DNA of 64,000 bases from the NCBI RefSeq assembly GCF_012277315.1, contig NZ_CP051157.1, forward strand, positions 1,003,279-1,067,278, read 5' to 3'. Every line of letters starts with the position of its first letter. The stretch's first letter is position 1. Origin of the DNA: Wolbachia endosymbiont of Ctenocephalides felis wCfeJ (GTDB taxonomy: Bacteria > Pseudomonadota > Alphaproteobacteria > Rickettsiales > Anaplasmataceae). Made by a program: the position numbers and the translations under genes. This document shows positions 29,701 through 38,115 of the stretch, piece after piece. The notes beneath the pieces are model-generated. The model was not told the origin of the DNA. It was given only the letters and a program-made list of their open reading frames with translations, and ran no database searches.

Positions 29701-30322
29701 TTCTACATCTGTTTAAAATTCTTCTTTTTGGTGTTGCAGTTAGGTAAGTTGTAGGATATTCCTCATCAAGTTCGCATACATTGTCAAAATCTTGTTTCCT
29801 GTTAATGCTGTCTGCTTCATCAATACTTACCCACAATTTAGGTTTTTCACCATTTCGACCTTTAAATTTCCGATCGTTCTCTTGTCGTAAAAGTAGATCA
29901 TGCGTTACTATAATTGTTGTAGGCTCAGCAGTTCTCAGCGTATCTTTAATTTCCTGCATAGTTTTGGGTGTCTTAATATCTACAGTAAATGCACTACCTA
30001 TCATCTCTTTAGCTTGATTAACCAAATTATCACTAGGTACTGCAATAAGGTGATGGAATCCTGCTTGAGTCAATACATAACTCCACAATCCTATGTCATA
30101 AGTCTTGCCAAACCCAGTCTCTGCATCAATCATAATATTGCAATTAGTGGTGGAAGAATTTTTCAAATGCTTTAACGTTCCTTCAACAGCAGGTTTGCGA
30201 CGTTTCACTATTATAGATTCTTTTTTGTTATTGAAGTTTACACGTTCGCCTTGTAACTTGCGGTTAACTTCCTCTAAGTGACTTATAATATTTTGTTTTT
30301 CTTGACTGCTGATAGAGCTCAT
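26717..30322 (-). CDS. Membrane-spanning DEAD-box/SecA-like SF2 ATPase
   Basis: The 1201-residue protein has an N-terminal SF2 helicase core: AETGFGKT (Walker A, 67-74), HDLLLRQEND, SIDEADS (167-172) and LTATPKR (194-200). Two or three membrane helices follow (LVINVAVYSVSLYTLFPVV, WLNSFLIFFLADIVSSLIF, VVIIIPLLFLIGKI). The second helicase lobe has DGSKGRGFDSEYNHI and LQNLGRNREFN (motif VI-like, arginine finger) near 660-710. A long helical C-terminus with two more membrane segments (near 870-890 and 1110-1150) completes it. Membrane insertion between the two lobes is very unusual; SecA-type motors are soluble. The end is probably frameshifted near 26757. The role is unknown; it may be a host-interacting or translocation-related ATPase. 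Confidence 0.8.
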   Translation of the reverse strand: MSSISSQEKQNIISHLEEVNRKLQGERVNFNNKKESIIVKRRKPAVEGTLKHLKNSSTTNCNIMIDAETGFGKTYDIGLWSYVLTQAGFHHLIAVPSDNLVNQAKEMIGSAFTVDIKTPKTMQEIKDTLRTAEPTTIIVTHDLLLRQENDRKFKGRNGEKPKLWVSIDEADSINRKQDFDNVCELDEEYPTTYLTATPKRRILNRCRKIISPIRSSRRCIANVVRTEGVITKTNRKEKFIQALVINVAVYSVSLYTLFPVVRNHVIAWTTKIGLITNHWLNSFLIFFLADIVSSLIFHVVIIIPLLFLIGKITGVGVKALFSRFAANLANLVDKEKSSPAHGYVEECEEIFNYNKLVDTDDLLTSVRWNIQSPIGENALILVDDIDSIINLNFALQGNGRSVSKGNKIYEHLNDNLVREDGKIYTRYKVYDKFKPEGALYRDYRLQLRQSNFINCIKKQHPGLTQEQISELKEKVDFSNTAKYLKYRVMHSIIDLTLSYLTKHDNIALDKQRRDNLDELVKDVRSNAITSSNHIINFLKERGFSEQFAIDKLLPQIKTTIKALARSNDKQYRLIVDNWHLSKELHDLIEKENGTLHDLNDFCEKNKCIFARMGKNNLGIDEGRPFFRLYDYEITPGKDKCKADYCSYDQSDLNALAKHALTTIVDGSKGRGFDSEYNHIASIFVDSTSQFNNPAEVLQNLGRNREFNVSRQPWFFAAAGKGAELFINKVLAKLNNAPRDFCKKLLFPAANRYNKLIKSRMGVELGEKIEAYISENIDALGNIDAQKLKDFCEDKVSKAYEKVHDINDFDTKKTEKDLREILKSAEKYLCSCEDRIKNNGKLSLMNRGIFFATSIIFKAVYYIWFAFDYVIFMVKSCTLNEKNDGQNVLTYAHIIKNYSLETVLRSEKILYKAFEAAEDTHQDCKSKSYYISNHSECMEKIVDLFQNKIYINALDKLFSPFLLKKEGDSHLLTTLNAIYPDEIGNEEKRGKIINFKNDLKELKREELVRKYCQGNTYQDTNLCKIVKWITDINKEVTKCQAYYHSVNELINVDEPRLKTDHHLFNIRVVYSQETLSKSYNRLRSEHPKLLFFARLNCLARYIIVVLLFPYLLGFVTPIGSTVVSIALVTLTICYPEKFREFLFDGNIQNESCSAVNELDLFSKQDEVKCVREAANMVAATNLSSILVQQQSRKGQESCQEYC

Positions 30323-30474
30323 ATATTACCTGCTATAGACATGCTAACGCTTATAATACATCAACTTGGTGAACTATCAATAGTGTTTGCTCAGGCAATG
30401 GGTCTTTAGCCTGTTTTTCACCTTCCGCTATGCCTTCGTGTTTACTTTCTTATCGTGCAACATCTATAAATTCT

Positions 30475-30865
30475 TTAATAATCATACACAATTCTGAGAA
30501 AATATTCAAATTTTTTACATTTTAAAACTTTAAGGAATGTTAAAGAAAAAATGAACGCCAGAGACAACTCTACAATCGCATTTGAGGCTTTGGGTGTACT
30601 TTGCACTCCACGAAACATTCTGAAAGCCTCACTGTACTTACTTTGGTTGTCAAGCACTACTGCCATACTATGAAGAGTCAATAAAGTATTGGGATGGTCA
30701 GGTCCTAACACATCTCTTCTTTTTTCAAACACTTCCTGAAAGGCTTCCAAAGTATCTGGATGATCAGAACCTAAAACGCCTTTTCTTTCATCAAGTGTAT
30801 GTTGAAAGATTCTCGATGCTTCTTCGTATTTACCTCGCTTATTAAGCATTTCTCCTATGTTATTT
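30475..30865 (-). pseudogene. TPR gene fragment joined to a dispersed repeat
   Basis: About 70 residues carry two kinesin-light-chain-type TPR units (RGKYEEASRIFQHTLDERKGVLGSDHPDTL and DHPNTLLTLHSMAVVLDNQSKYSEAFRMF), like those of the 30934 gene. The rest of the frame, from STPKASN onward, is a dispersed repeat also found at 46860-46955 and 53815-53875. The upstream side runs into a fragment of an Rpn transposase. It is a chimeric remnant, not a functional gene. Confidence 0.7.
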
Positions 30866-30868
30866 TGA

Positions 30869-30937
30869 GATGTTATTGCTGAAATCACCAGCCTCTCAGT
30901 GGATGAAATAAAACAACTCCAAAAAGAAATTGCTTAA
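30869..30937 (+). pseudogene. 3' end of an Rpn-family transposase (fragment)
   Basis: The plus strand reads DVIAEITSLSVDEIKQLQKEIA followed by TAA, nearly the same as the end of the intact transposase at 46977-47837. The TAA overlaps the stop of the 30934 gene tail-to-tail in TTAA, exactly as at 47834-47837. Only this 69-bp end remains. Confidence 0.8.
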
Positions 30938-33774
30938 TGCCCATGCGCTCTATTCAGATGCTCGTCCACTGTCACGCCACTTAAACCAGATACAGGTCCA
31001 CCAGTTTTTGTTTCTGACTGACTAACACTAGTAAGAGCAACAGTAGCAAGTACGTGATTAACCGCTCCTTTAGCCAACTCTGATAAAGATTGTTTTAGCC
31101 TACGTGTTTTCTCTGCTTCTTCAATTTCACGTCTTGAACCTATAAAAGGAATTACTTTAGTTGCTTGCACTACTTCTTCCATATTCTGACCATTCTTTAA
31201 ACTATCAAGATAATCCCTAGCTGTCATACTCACTTCTTTTCTATCTAGGTGCTCTTGAAATTTTTTGCTGCTTAGATTCATATCAGCGCTGATAAGTAAT
31301 GGTACACCACCCTCCATCCTAATTTTAGTGCCAAAATCGTATAACTGTACTCTGGATATCTCTTGACCATTAATCTTAATAAGACCAAATTTCCTATCTT
31401 GCTCCGCTAAAAGTTGACGTTCTGTTTTTATTTCTTTTGCTAAAATTTGTTTGTCTTCATTGGATAACTGACTGTTAGCTTTAGCAACGTCAAAGTGTTC
31501 AACAAGAAAGCCTTTTTCGCTCATTTCATAGCCAGCAGACTTTATTCCTTTTTCTACAACCTTCATAAGCTGTTCAACATTTTTTATCTCAGAAACAAAC
31601 GCTGCATTGCTGTCAAAATAAGCATAGCTGTCACCAACTCTATAAATTGCAACAACGTGATTATTTGTTACTAAATGAATAGCAAAGTCACCTTTAATTC
31701 CGGCTATATAACTCGAAAGCTCACTGAATGTCTTATAACCCTGAGTATGAATTAATTTTGAAGGTAAACTGTTTGTAGCAGAATCTTGTTGTCCTTCAAA
31801 GTTATTAAGTAACCTACTTAAGGCAAAAGCTTCCCTTTCTTCCCTTTTAGATATCTGCTTACCCTGTGCTATACGCTCATAAATTTTAGCTGAAGTTTTT
31901 AAATTACTTAAAAATGATTTACCACTCTGTGATAATAAAGCCTGAGATAACCCACGAGTGATAGCAACACACTTACCATCAATTTTAACGTTCCTTTCTT
32001 CAAAAGAAGGCCAATATAGACCTTGTTTTACTCGTATTACATTCGCGTTAGAAATACTATGCAAAAACTTTTCTTGTTGCGCTTTGTTAGAGTTTGTTGA
32101 TTGTATAGGACATTTATCGTCCTGACTTTGCAATTTCCTTTGGCTCCTTATACTCATGTTCTCTCTTACTATTTCAATATTCCTGCTAGTTATCAAAGTA
32201 CTAGGGTGATCAGAACCTAACTCCTCCTTTTGAATAATTAGTATTTCCTGTAAGATCTTTAAAGCCTCATCATTTATCCCCAATGCGTTGACAAGCACTA
32301 CTGCAATACTGTGACGAATACCTAAAACACAGTAATCTCGAGAACCTAAACGGTTTTTTGCTTTTTCCAATAATGTATTCAGGATGTCTAAAGATTCATA
32401 CGGTCGATCTACGTAAGAACGCAATACGCTATTAACCTTTTCAATTACCTCGTCCCTATATTCTCTATCCGTTGACTGTACTTCTTTTGGCTTGCTACTT
32501 GACGAAGCCGCTCTTGGTTTGTAATTATCACTATTTTGTTCCCTTTGTCTTTTCTGTCTCCCTAATACTACATCAATGTTACGGTTAGTTAATAAAGTAT
32601 CAGGATGGTTCAGACCTAATTTAGCCTTTTGAATGTCAAGTACTTCCCGAAAAATTCTTAAAGCCTTACTATATTTATTTTGCTCGAAAAGCACTGCTGC
32701 CATATTATGACGAGTACTTAAAGTATCGGGATGATTAGGACCTAAAACATCTCTTCTCTTTTCAAACACTGTCTGATATATTTCCAGAGCTTCACTGTAC
32801 TTACCTTGGTTTTTCAGCACTACTGCTATACCATGACGAGTCCTTAAAGTATCAGGATGATCAGGACCTAAAACATCTCTTCTCTTTTCAAACACTGTCT
32901 GATATATTTCCAGAGCCTTACTGTATTTACCTTGTTTTTCAAGCACTCCTGCCATATTATCACGAGTCATTAAAGTACCAGGATGATTAGGACCTAAAAC
33001 ATCTCTTCTTTTTTCAAGTACTTCCTGATAAAGGTTAAATGCCTCACTGTATTTACCTTGATCATCAAGTGTGCTTGCCATATTATGACGAGTCATTAAA
33101 GTATCAGGATGATTAGGACCTAAAACATCTTTTCTCTTTTGAATATCAAACACTGTCTGATATATTTCCAGAGCCTCACTGTATTTACCTTGTTTTTCAA
33201 GCACTACTGCCATATTATGACGAGTATCTAAAGTATCGGGATGATCAGGACCTAGAACATCTTTTCTTTTTTCAAATACTTCCCGATAAAGGTTAAATGC
33301 CTCACTGTATTTACCTTGTTTGGAAAGCACTACTGCCATATTATGACGAACCATTAAAGCATAAGGATGGTTAGGACCTAAAACATCTTTTCTCTTTTGA
33401 ATATCAAACACTGTCTGATATATTTCCAGAGCCTCACTGTATTTACCTTGTTTTTCAAGCACTACTGCCATATTATGACGAGTATCTAAAGTATCAGAAT
33501 GGTTAGGACCTAAAACAACTTTTTGAATATCAAGGGCTTCTTGATAGGCTTGCTGAGCTTTATTATATTTACCCTGTTCACTAAGCATCTTAGCCGTACT
33601 AAATAACAGGTATCCAACTATTTCTCTGTGCCCCTCTTGCTTAGCAAAGTCCACAGGCGTTATACCGTAATCATCTTCAGTGCCAATATCAGCCCCTTTC
33701 TTAAGACACTCTCGAACCTTACTGAGATTACCTTCTTCTACAGCATCAAATAATTCTTGATCGATTTCTCTCAT
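30934..33774 (-). CDS. ANK-TPR-C58-like cysteine protease effector
   Basis: The 946 residues are organised as follows. Residues 1-55 are an ankyrin start (LFDAVEEGNLSKVRECLKKG). Residues 56-400 carry eight kinesin-light-chain-type TPRs of 42-44 residues (GKYSEALEIYQTVFEKRRDV, LGPNHPDTL). A variable linker and one or two degenerate TPRs follow to about 550. The protease block has Cys602 (DGKCVAITRG), His706 (NNHVVAIYR) and Asp721 (YAYFDSN), spacing 104 and 15, as in YopT-type C58 enzymes. A conserved region of about 180 residues and the tail VTVDEHLNRAHGH end it. TPRs would bind host partners such as kinesin cargo. Probably a type IV secreted effector (inferred). Tail-to-tail with a transposase remnant. 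Confidence 0.85.
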   Translation of the reverse strand: MREIDQELFDAVEEGNLSKVRECLKKGADIGTEDDYGITPVDFAKQEGHREIVGYLLFSTAKMLSEQGKYNKAQQAYQEALDIQKVVLGPNHSDTLDTRHNMAVVLEKQGKYSEALEIYQTVFDIQKRKDVLGPNHPYALMVRHNMAVVLSKQGKYSEAFNLYREVFEKRKDVLGPDHPDTLDTRHNMAVVLEKQGKYSEALEIYQTVFDIQKRKDVLGPNHPDTLMTRHNMASTLDDQGKYSEAFNLYQEVLEKRRDVLGPNHPGTLMTRDNMAGVLEKQGKYSKALEIYQTVFEKRRDVLGPDHPDTLRTRHGIAVVLKNQGKYSEALEIYQTVFEKRRDVLGPNHPDTLSTRHNMAAVLFEQNKYSKALRIFREVLDIQKAKLGLNHPDTLLTNRNIDVVLGRQKRQREQNSDNYKPRAASSSSKPKEVQSTDREYRDEVIEKVNSVLRSYVDRPYESLDILNTLLEKAKNRLGSRDYCVLGIRHSIAVVLVNALGINDEALKILQEILIIQKEELGSDHPSTLITSRNIEIVRENMSIRSQRKLQSQDDKCPIQSTNSNKAQQEKFLHSISNANVIRVKQGLYWPSFEERNVKIDGKCVAITRGLSQALLSQSGKSFLSNLKTSAKIYERIAQGKQISKREEREAFALSRLLNNFEGQQDSATNSLPSKLIHTQGYKTFSELSSYIAGIKGDFAIHLVTNNHVVAIYRVGDSYAYFDSNAAFVSEIKNVEQLMKVVEKGIKSAGYEMSEKGFLVEHFDVAKANSQLSNEDKQILAKEIKTERQLLAEQDRKFGLIKINGQEISRVQLYDFGTKIRMEGGVPLLISADMNLSSKKFQEHLDRKEVSMTARDYLDSLKNGQNMEEVVQATKVIPFIGSRREIEEAEKTRRLKQSLSELAKGAVNHVLATVALTSVSQSETKTGGPVSGLSGVTVDEHLNRAHGH

Positions 33775-33845
33775 TTTTATTACCGTATTATGTAAATTTT
33801 ACTATAAGTAACACAGATATTTTTGGTATGCAACAACTTTTTTTT
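33775..33845 (-). promoter_or_regulatory. Conserved effector upstream block (copy 2)
   Basis: On the minus strand GTTGTTGCATACCAAAAATA and TCTGTGTTACTTATAG, then TTTACATAAT, match the blocks before 24312 and 36487. TTGCAT (33828-33833 on the plus strand as ATGCAA) plus TACTTA at 17 bp is a possible promoter. This copy lacks a clear GGAGG. Confidence 0.6.
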
Positions 33846-33961
33846 CGTAAAAAATTAATTATTATAGACAGCGATGCTACAAAGCCATCCCGAGGAAACT
33901 ACTAGGATCATAGACTCAACCTTAATCGGCGGTAATTATCAGCTATTGTTAATAGCTTATT

Positions 33962-34396
33962 CTATCTCTCCAGTGTGAGATCTTTTAGATGAGTTTCATG
34001 GTTATCATCCGTTTCCTCTGATAGCCGGGTTTCTGCCTGTTGCTTTGATACTATCTCAATATTACAGCTAGTTAATACAGTACTAGGATGACCAGGCCCC
34101 AACTTAACCTTCTCAATGTTGAGTATCTCCTGAAGAATTCTTAGAGTCTCACTATAGTTACCTTGTTTGTAAAGTACTGCTGCCATATTGTGGTAAGTTA
34201 TTAAAGCATCGGGATGATCAGGTCCTAACTTGACCTTTTGAGTATTAAACACCTCTGTAAAAACTTGTAAAGCTTCACTATATTTACCTTGGCTATATAA
34301 TATTTCAGCCATTTTACCTTTAAGATGTGTAGCTACATCTATATGCCTCTTTTCTCTAGCAACACACAAAGGTTTACCATCCTCTAACATTAACAT
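33962..34396 (-). pseudogene. Truncated ANK-TPR gene
   Basis: The 144-residue frame starts with the end of an ankyrin repeat (KPLCVAREKRHIDVATHLKG). Two TPRs follow (GKYSEALQVFTEVFNTQKVKLGPDHPDAL and GNYSETLRILQEIL), then a charged tail ETDDNHETHLKDLTLER. The same ANK-to-TPR junction exists in the 30934 protein. Upstream, out of frame, the DNA still encodes FFNKGADVNV, so the 5' part has been lost or shifted. A small TPR protein could still be made from the ATGs at 34396 or 34390. Confidence 0.6.
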
Positions 34397-34533
34397 CAGC
34401 TCCTTTATTAAAAAACCTTTGAACTATCAAGATTATAGATTGACTATAATTTTTAATTAACTTCTCTCATAAAACAATTCCACTCCATGAATTGCATACT
34501 TTATATAATTAGCAATGCAACAAGACCTGCCTG
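34397..34533. other. Short gap, remnant of ankyrin coding sequence
   Basis: On the minus strand bases 34397-34430 still encode an ankyrin loop (FFNKGADVN) continuing into the 33962 frame in another phase. The rest has no gene. Confidence 0.4.
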
Positions 34534-36180
34534 TTAATCTCCACTGCCACTAGAACATAAAGAGTTCAGTAACTGATTACGCGACATTGGCTGTACCTCA
34601 TCTAGTTGACTGCCTGGATACGTAGTTTGATCATTGGCAGCATCTCGAGTCCATTGTTGGCCAGCACTTACTTTTTGTAAGACTTCTGTAGCATTTTGTA
34701 TAACACTCCTTATAAATTGGGTGTATTGAGCTTTGACTTTTTCTATTTCTCTTGATTCATTTTGACTTTCTTTTTTTAAGCTCATTAATTCAGTTTGACA
34801 CCTACCTTCCATTTTCTTTATTCTCTTTTGAATTTCCTCTATTTCCCGTGCTCTGCTCTGTCTTTCCTCCTCTAACCTTTCTTCTATTTCTCTTGCTCTA
34901 TTTTGACTATCTGTTAATTCTCTAGCTATATTTTGATTCTCCTCCCTTAATGCTGTTATTTCAGTTTGATAACTTTCTTCCGTTTCTCTTATCTGGTTTA
35001 TACCTTCTTCTTTGAACTCTTCTTCTAGATATCTTTTTTCTGGTAAAGTAAAGATATCTTCTATATACCGGGTCCTAAAATTTCTTCTACGTAAATCACG
35101 TTTAGTAAATCTTGAAAACCTAACTTGAGTTTCTACATCATCGTCACCAACGCTACCTATACTTAAGTGAAGTTCATTAAGATGTGAAAGGGTAGCCAAA
35201 GCCTCTTTACCTTTGTCACTGATTTTGCTGAAATGTAAATAAAGTTTTGTAAGGTTTGAAAGATTGCCATTGGCTAAGGCCTCTGCTCCTTTATCACCTA
35301 TACTGTTATCTGATAAATAAAGTTCAGTAAGTTGTGTAAGATTTCCATTAGCCAAGGCTTCTGCTCCTTTATCACCTATACTATTATATGATAAATAAAG
35401 CTCAGTAAGGTTTAAAAGACTGCCATTAGCTAAAGTCTCTGCTCCTTTGTCACCTATACTATTATACCTTAAATTAAGTTTAGTAAGGCTCAAAATATTA
35501 CCATTAGCTAAAGCTTTTATGCCTTCGTCACTAATATTATTTTTACTTAAGTAAAGTTCAGTAAGTTGTGTAAGATTTCCATTAGCTAAGGCTTCCACAC
35601 CTTTGTCACCTATACTATTCCACCCTAAACTAAGTGAAGTAAGATTTGAAAGTTTAGCTAAAGCTTCTGCTCCTTTATTACTAATATTATTCCATCCTAA
35701 GCTAAGTGCAGTAAGATGTGTGAGCCCGACTAAGGTTTCAGCGCTTTTGTTACCGATTTTGGTACTTTCTAGATTAAGTGTAGTGAGATGTGTGAGCTTA
35801 GCTAAGGCTTCCACACCTTTATTACCAATATTGTTCCACCCCAAACCAAGTGAAGTAAGATATGTAAGCTTAGCTAAGGCTTCTACACCTTTGTCACCTA
35901 TACCATTATGTGATAAATAAAGCTCAGTAAGGTTTAAAAGATTTCCATTAGCTAAAGCCTCTGCACCTTTGTTACTAATTTCATTACCTACTAAATTAAG
36001 CGAAGTAAGATGTGTAAGCTCGGCTAATCTTTTTGCACCTTCATCATCAATTCCTGCTCGTTCTAAACTAAGCCTTATAATGTGTGTATTATTTTGTAAA
36101 AAATTTACCAGCTCGTTTACATTGATTTTTACATATAATACTTCTAAAGCGTCACCTTTTACGTACTGATTAAAATTCAC
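34534..36180 (-). CDS. Leucine-rich-repeat protein with C-terminal coiled coil
   Basis: The 548-residue product starts at GTG 36180, preceded by GGGGGG (a TTG four codons upstream is the alternative). About thirteen 24-residue LRRs of the ribonuclease-inhibitor type (LTELYLSYNSIGDKGAEALA) occupy residues 25-350. A short linker with repeated arginines (RRRNFRTRYIED) and a coiled coil (380-500) with two REIEE-type heptad blocks follow. LRRs of this type bind proteins, and bacterial versions are often secreted effectors. The high identity of the repeats suggests recent internal duplication. A piece of the gene's 3' end recurs at 46456-46515. Confidence 0.88.
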   Translation of the reverse strand: MNFNQYVKGDALEVLYVKINVNELVNFLQNNTHIIRLSLERAGIDDEGAKRLAELTHLTSLNLVGNEISNKGAEALANGNLLNLTELYLSHNGIGDKGVEALAKLTYLTSLGLGWNNIGNKGVEALAKLTHLTTLNLESTKIGNKSAETLVGLTHLTALSLGWNNISNKGAEALAKLSNLTSLSLGWNSIGDKGVEALANGNLTQLTELYLSKNNISDEGIKALANGNILSLTKLNLRYNSIGDKGAETLANGSLLNLTELYLSYNSIGDKGAEALANGNLTQLTELYLSDNSIGDKGAEALANGNLSNLTKLYLHFSKISDKGKEALATLSHLNELHLSIGSVGDDDVETQVRFSRFTKRDLRRRNFRTRYIEDIFTLPEKRYLEEEFKEEGINQIRETEESYQTEITALREENQNIARELTDSQNRAREIEERLEEERQSRAREIEEIQKRIKKMEGRCQTELMSLKKESQNESREIEKVKAQYTQFIRSVIQNATEVLQKVSAGQQWTRDAANDQTTYPGSQLDEVQPMSRNQLLNSLCSSGSGD

Positions 36181-36386
36181 TTTACCCCCCAATTAACATA
36201 GGTATAACGTAGTTAGCGTTTCAGCAACTGTCAATTGCTTTGTTGTATAAGAATTTACGAGAACTTCATATTAATGTTTTTTATATCACCTACACTATTC
36301 TTTTTAGATTATGCTAGAGCTCTATTTTAAAACCCTCTAAAAGAATCGCATATAGTTGTAATGGTAATTTCGTGCAGAAAAAAAAT

Positions 36387-36486
36387 TTGTTGCATGCCAA
36401 AAATATCTGTGCTACGTATACTGAAATTTACATAATTTAATAACAATTTTATAGCGTAAAGAAAGACTAGTATCATAGGAGGGTTT
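36387..36486 (+). promoter_or_regulatory. Conserved effector upstream block (copy 3)
   Basis: TTTGTTGCATGCCAAAAATA, TCTGTGCTACGTATACTG, TTTACATAATTTAATAAC and AGGAGGGTTTATG follow the same order and spacing as the block before 24312. TTGCAT at 36390-36395 with TACGTA 17 bp later is a possible promoter. 36193-36386 holds nothing else. Confidence 0.6.
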
Positions 36487-37827
36487 ATGAGAGAAGTTGA
36501 TAGGAAATTGTTCAACGCTATAAAGTAAGGTAATCTTGATAGGGTTAAAGAATGTCTTAGTAGAGGGGCTGATATTCTTACTAAGGATGATTCTGGCAAA
36601 CAACCTATACATGTTGCTGCAATTACAGGCAATACAGATATTATAGAGTTTCTTTTAAGCAGTGGTGCGAGCGATGATACTGATAAAGAAGGACGTACAT
36701 CACTGTATCACGCCGCATCATTAAGTAACTTGGAAGTTGTAAAGTTTCTTGTCGATAAAGGTGCTAGTATTAATGCTAAAGACAGGTTTGGTTGGACACC
36801 TTTACATTCCGCTGCTGTCTCCAATACAGGAAATATAGCTAAGCTTCTTATAGATATGGGTGCTGATATTAACGCTAAAAATGATGATAATAAAACACCT
36901 TTTGAGTTAGCATGTAAGAATGGTAAAACAGAAGTAGCTAGTTTTCTTGCAACGGTACAAGATAATCGCCATAGAACAGCACTTCACTATGCTGCCCAAG
37001 AAGGGAATTTAAAGTTAGTTGGGCTTCTCATAGAAAAAGGAGCTGATGTTAATGCAAAGGATAATGAAGGTAAAACACCTTTAGATCTTGCAAAAGCAAA
37101 TCATATAGAAATAGTTAGCTTGTTAGAGGAAAGTATGAGAAAAGAGAAAGAGGAAATCTTGTCAACAGATACTCGTAGTCGACGTAGTGTTGAGGATGAC
37201 AATATCATGATAAAAAATAATCAAGCTACAAGTAGAGGGAGTAAGCCATCTTTATGGATAAATGGTTTATTTGGTTGGGCAAAAGGTTCTATAGGTGAGT
37301 TGTTTGGGTTTCAAGCTGTTGTACCTGAAAAATTAGGGAACTCTAGAGAACAAAGTTTGCCTGGTATATCACAACATAATAAGACAGTTAAAACTAGTAA
37401 TGCTGGTAGCTTTCTAAATAGTGAAAATGTTGCTCTTGTTGTTTGTATGAGAGATGTTCTAGATGCTTTAGATGACGCTCCAAGTAAACGTTATCAAAAG
37501 TTAACAAGTCAAGGGATTGAGGTTATACCAAATACCAGTGTTGCGGTTCAGTTTGCTCTTAAGAAATTTAATTCATTTGTAAAAGATGAAATAAGCAATT
37601 TGGGTTCAAAAGAAAAAGCTATAGTACGTGCTGAGCTAAAAAGAGCATATCCGAAAATAAAAGACAGCTTAAGAAGAGGAGTTGAATTTAGTGGTAATGT
37701 TGGATTGGATAATGTTCTAAAAGAATGTAAAAAATGTTTCTGTAAAAATGTGTTTGGAGAAGACAAAGTGTCAACTTGTTTTTCTAATGTAGAAGTAGGT
37801 GGCTTTGGAAATAATCTTAATAGGTAG
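36487..37827 (+). pseudogene. Ankyrin-repeat gene with nonsense codon 14
   Basis: The ATG at 36487 has an ideal AGGAGG site and starts MREVDRKLFNAIK. Codon 14 (36526-36528) is then TAA where the 30934 homologue has Glu (LFDAVEEGNL versus LFNAIK*GNL), a single GAA-to-TAA change. After it the frame is open to 37827: five to six ankyrin repeats (to about residue 220), a basic linker, an unknown domain of about 120 residues (VALVVCMRDVLDALDDAPSK, ARAELKRAYPKIKDSLRRG) and a Cys-rich end (KECKKCFCKN). Unless read through or restarted (TTG at 36730), no product is made. The mutation looks recent because the rest is intact. Confidence 0.85.
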
Positions 37828-38115
37828 GTAAGAAACAAAAATGCTAATTAAATGCTCTATCAATTTGGTAAAGTTACTGCTGGTGTAGCTCGATCCCTAC
37901 TTAACAATTAGCCTTTGCTGGAAGAAATTACCCGGTAGTTTACTATATTCAGTAGAACTAAAATCAATATCCCTTCTTCGTATCAAAACAAATATTGGCG
38001 TGTATTTTTGTATTAACTAAGCTATAATAAACTAAAAATTCATACAGACAAATTTTGACTCTCACGTGTTTAAGAAGTGTAATAATGAAACTCTATTGAT
38101 ATTTAAGGGGAAGAT
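37828..38115. other. Intergenic, no gene seen
   Basis: No ORF or repeat stands out. The end carries the AAGGGGAAG ribosome-binding site of the following gene. Confidence 0.45.

Noticed and set aside
35603-36169. Long plus-strand frames opposite the LRR gene
   Set aside because: They mirror the repeats of the minus-strand gene, have no ribosome-binding sites and no protein-like composition.
36327-36632. Minus-strand frames over the start of the 36487 gene
   Set aside because: Shadow of the ankyrin sequence and its conserved upstream block.
37870-37920. tRNA-like string near GTAGCTCGATCC
   Set aside because: No acceptor stem, anticodon arm or T arm can be drawn.
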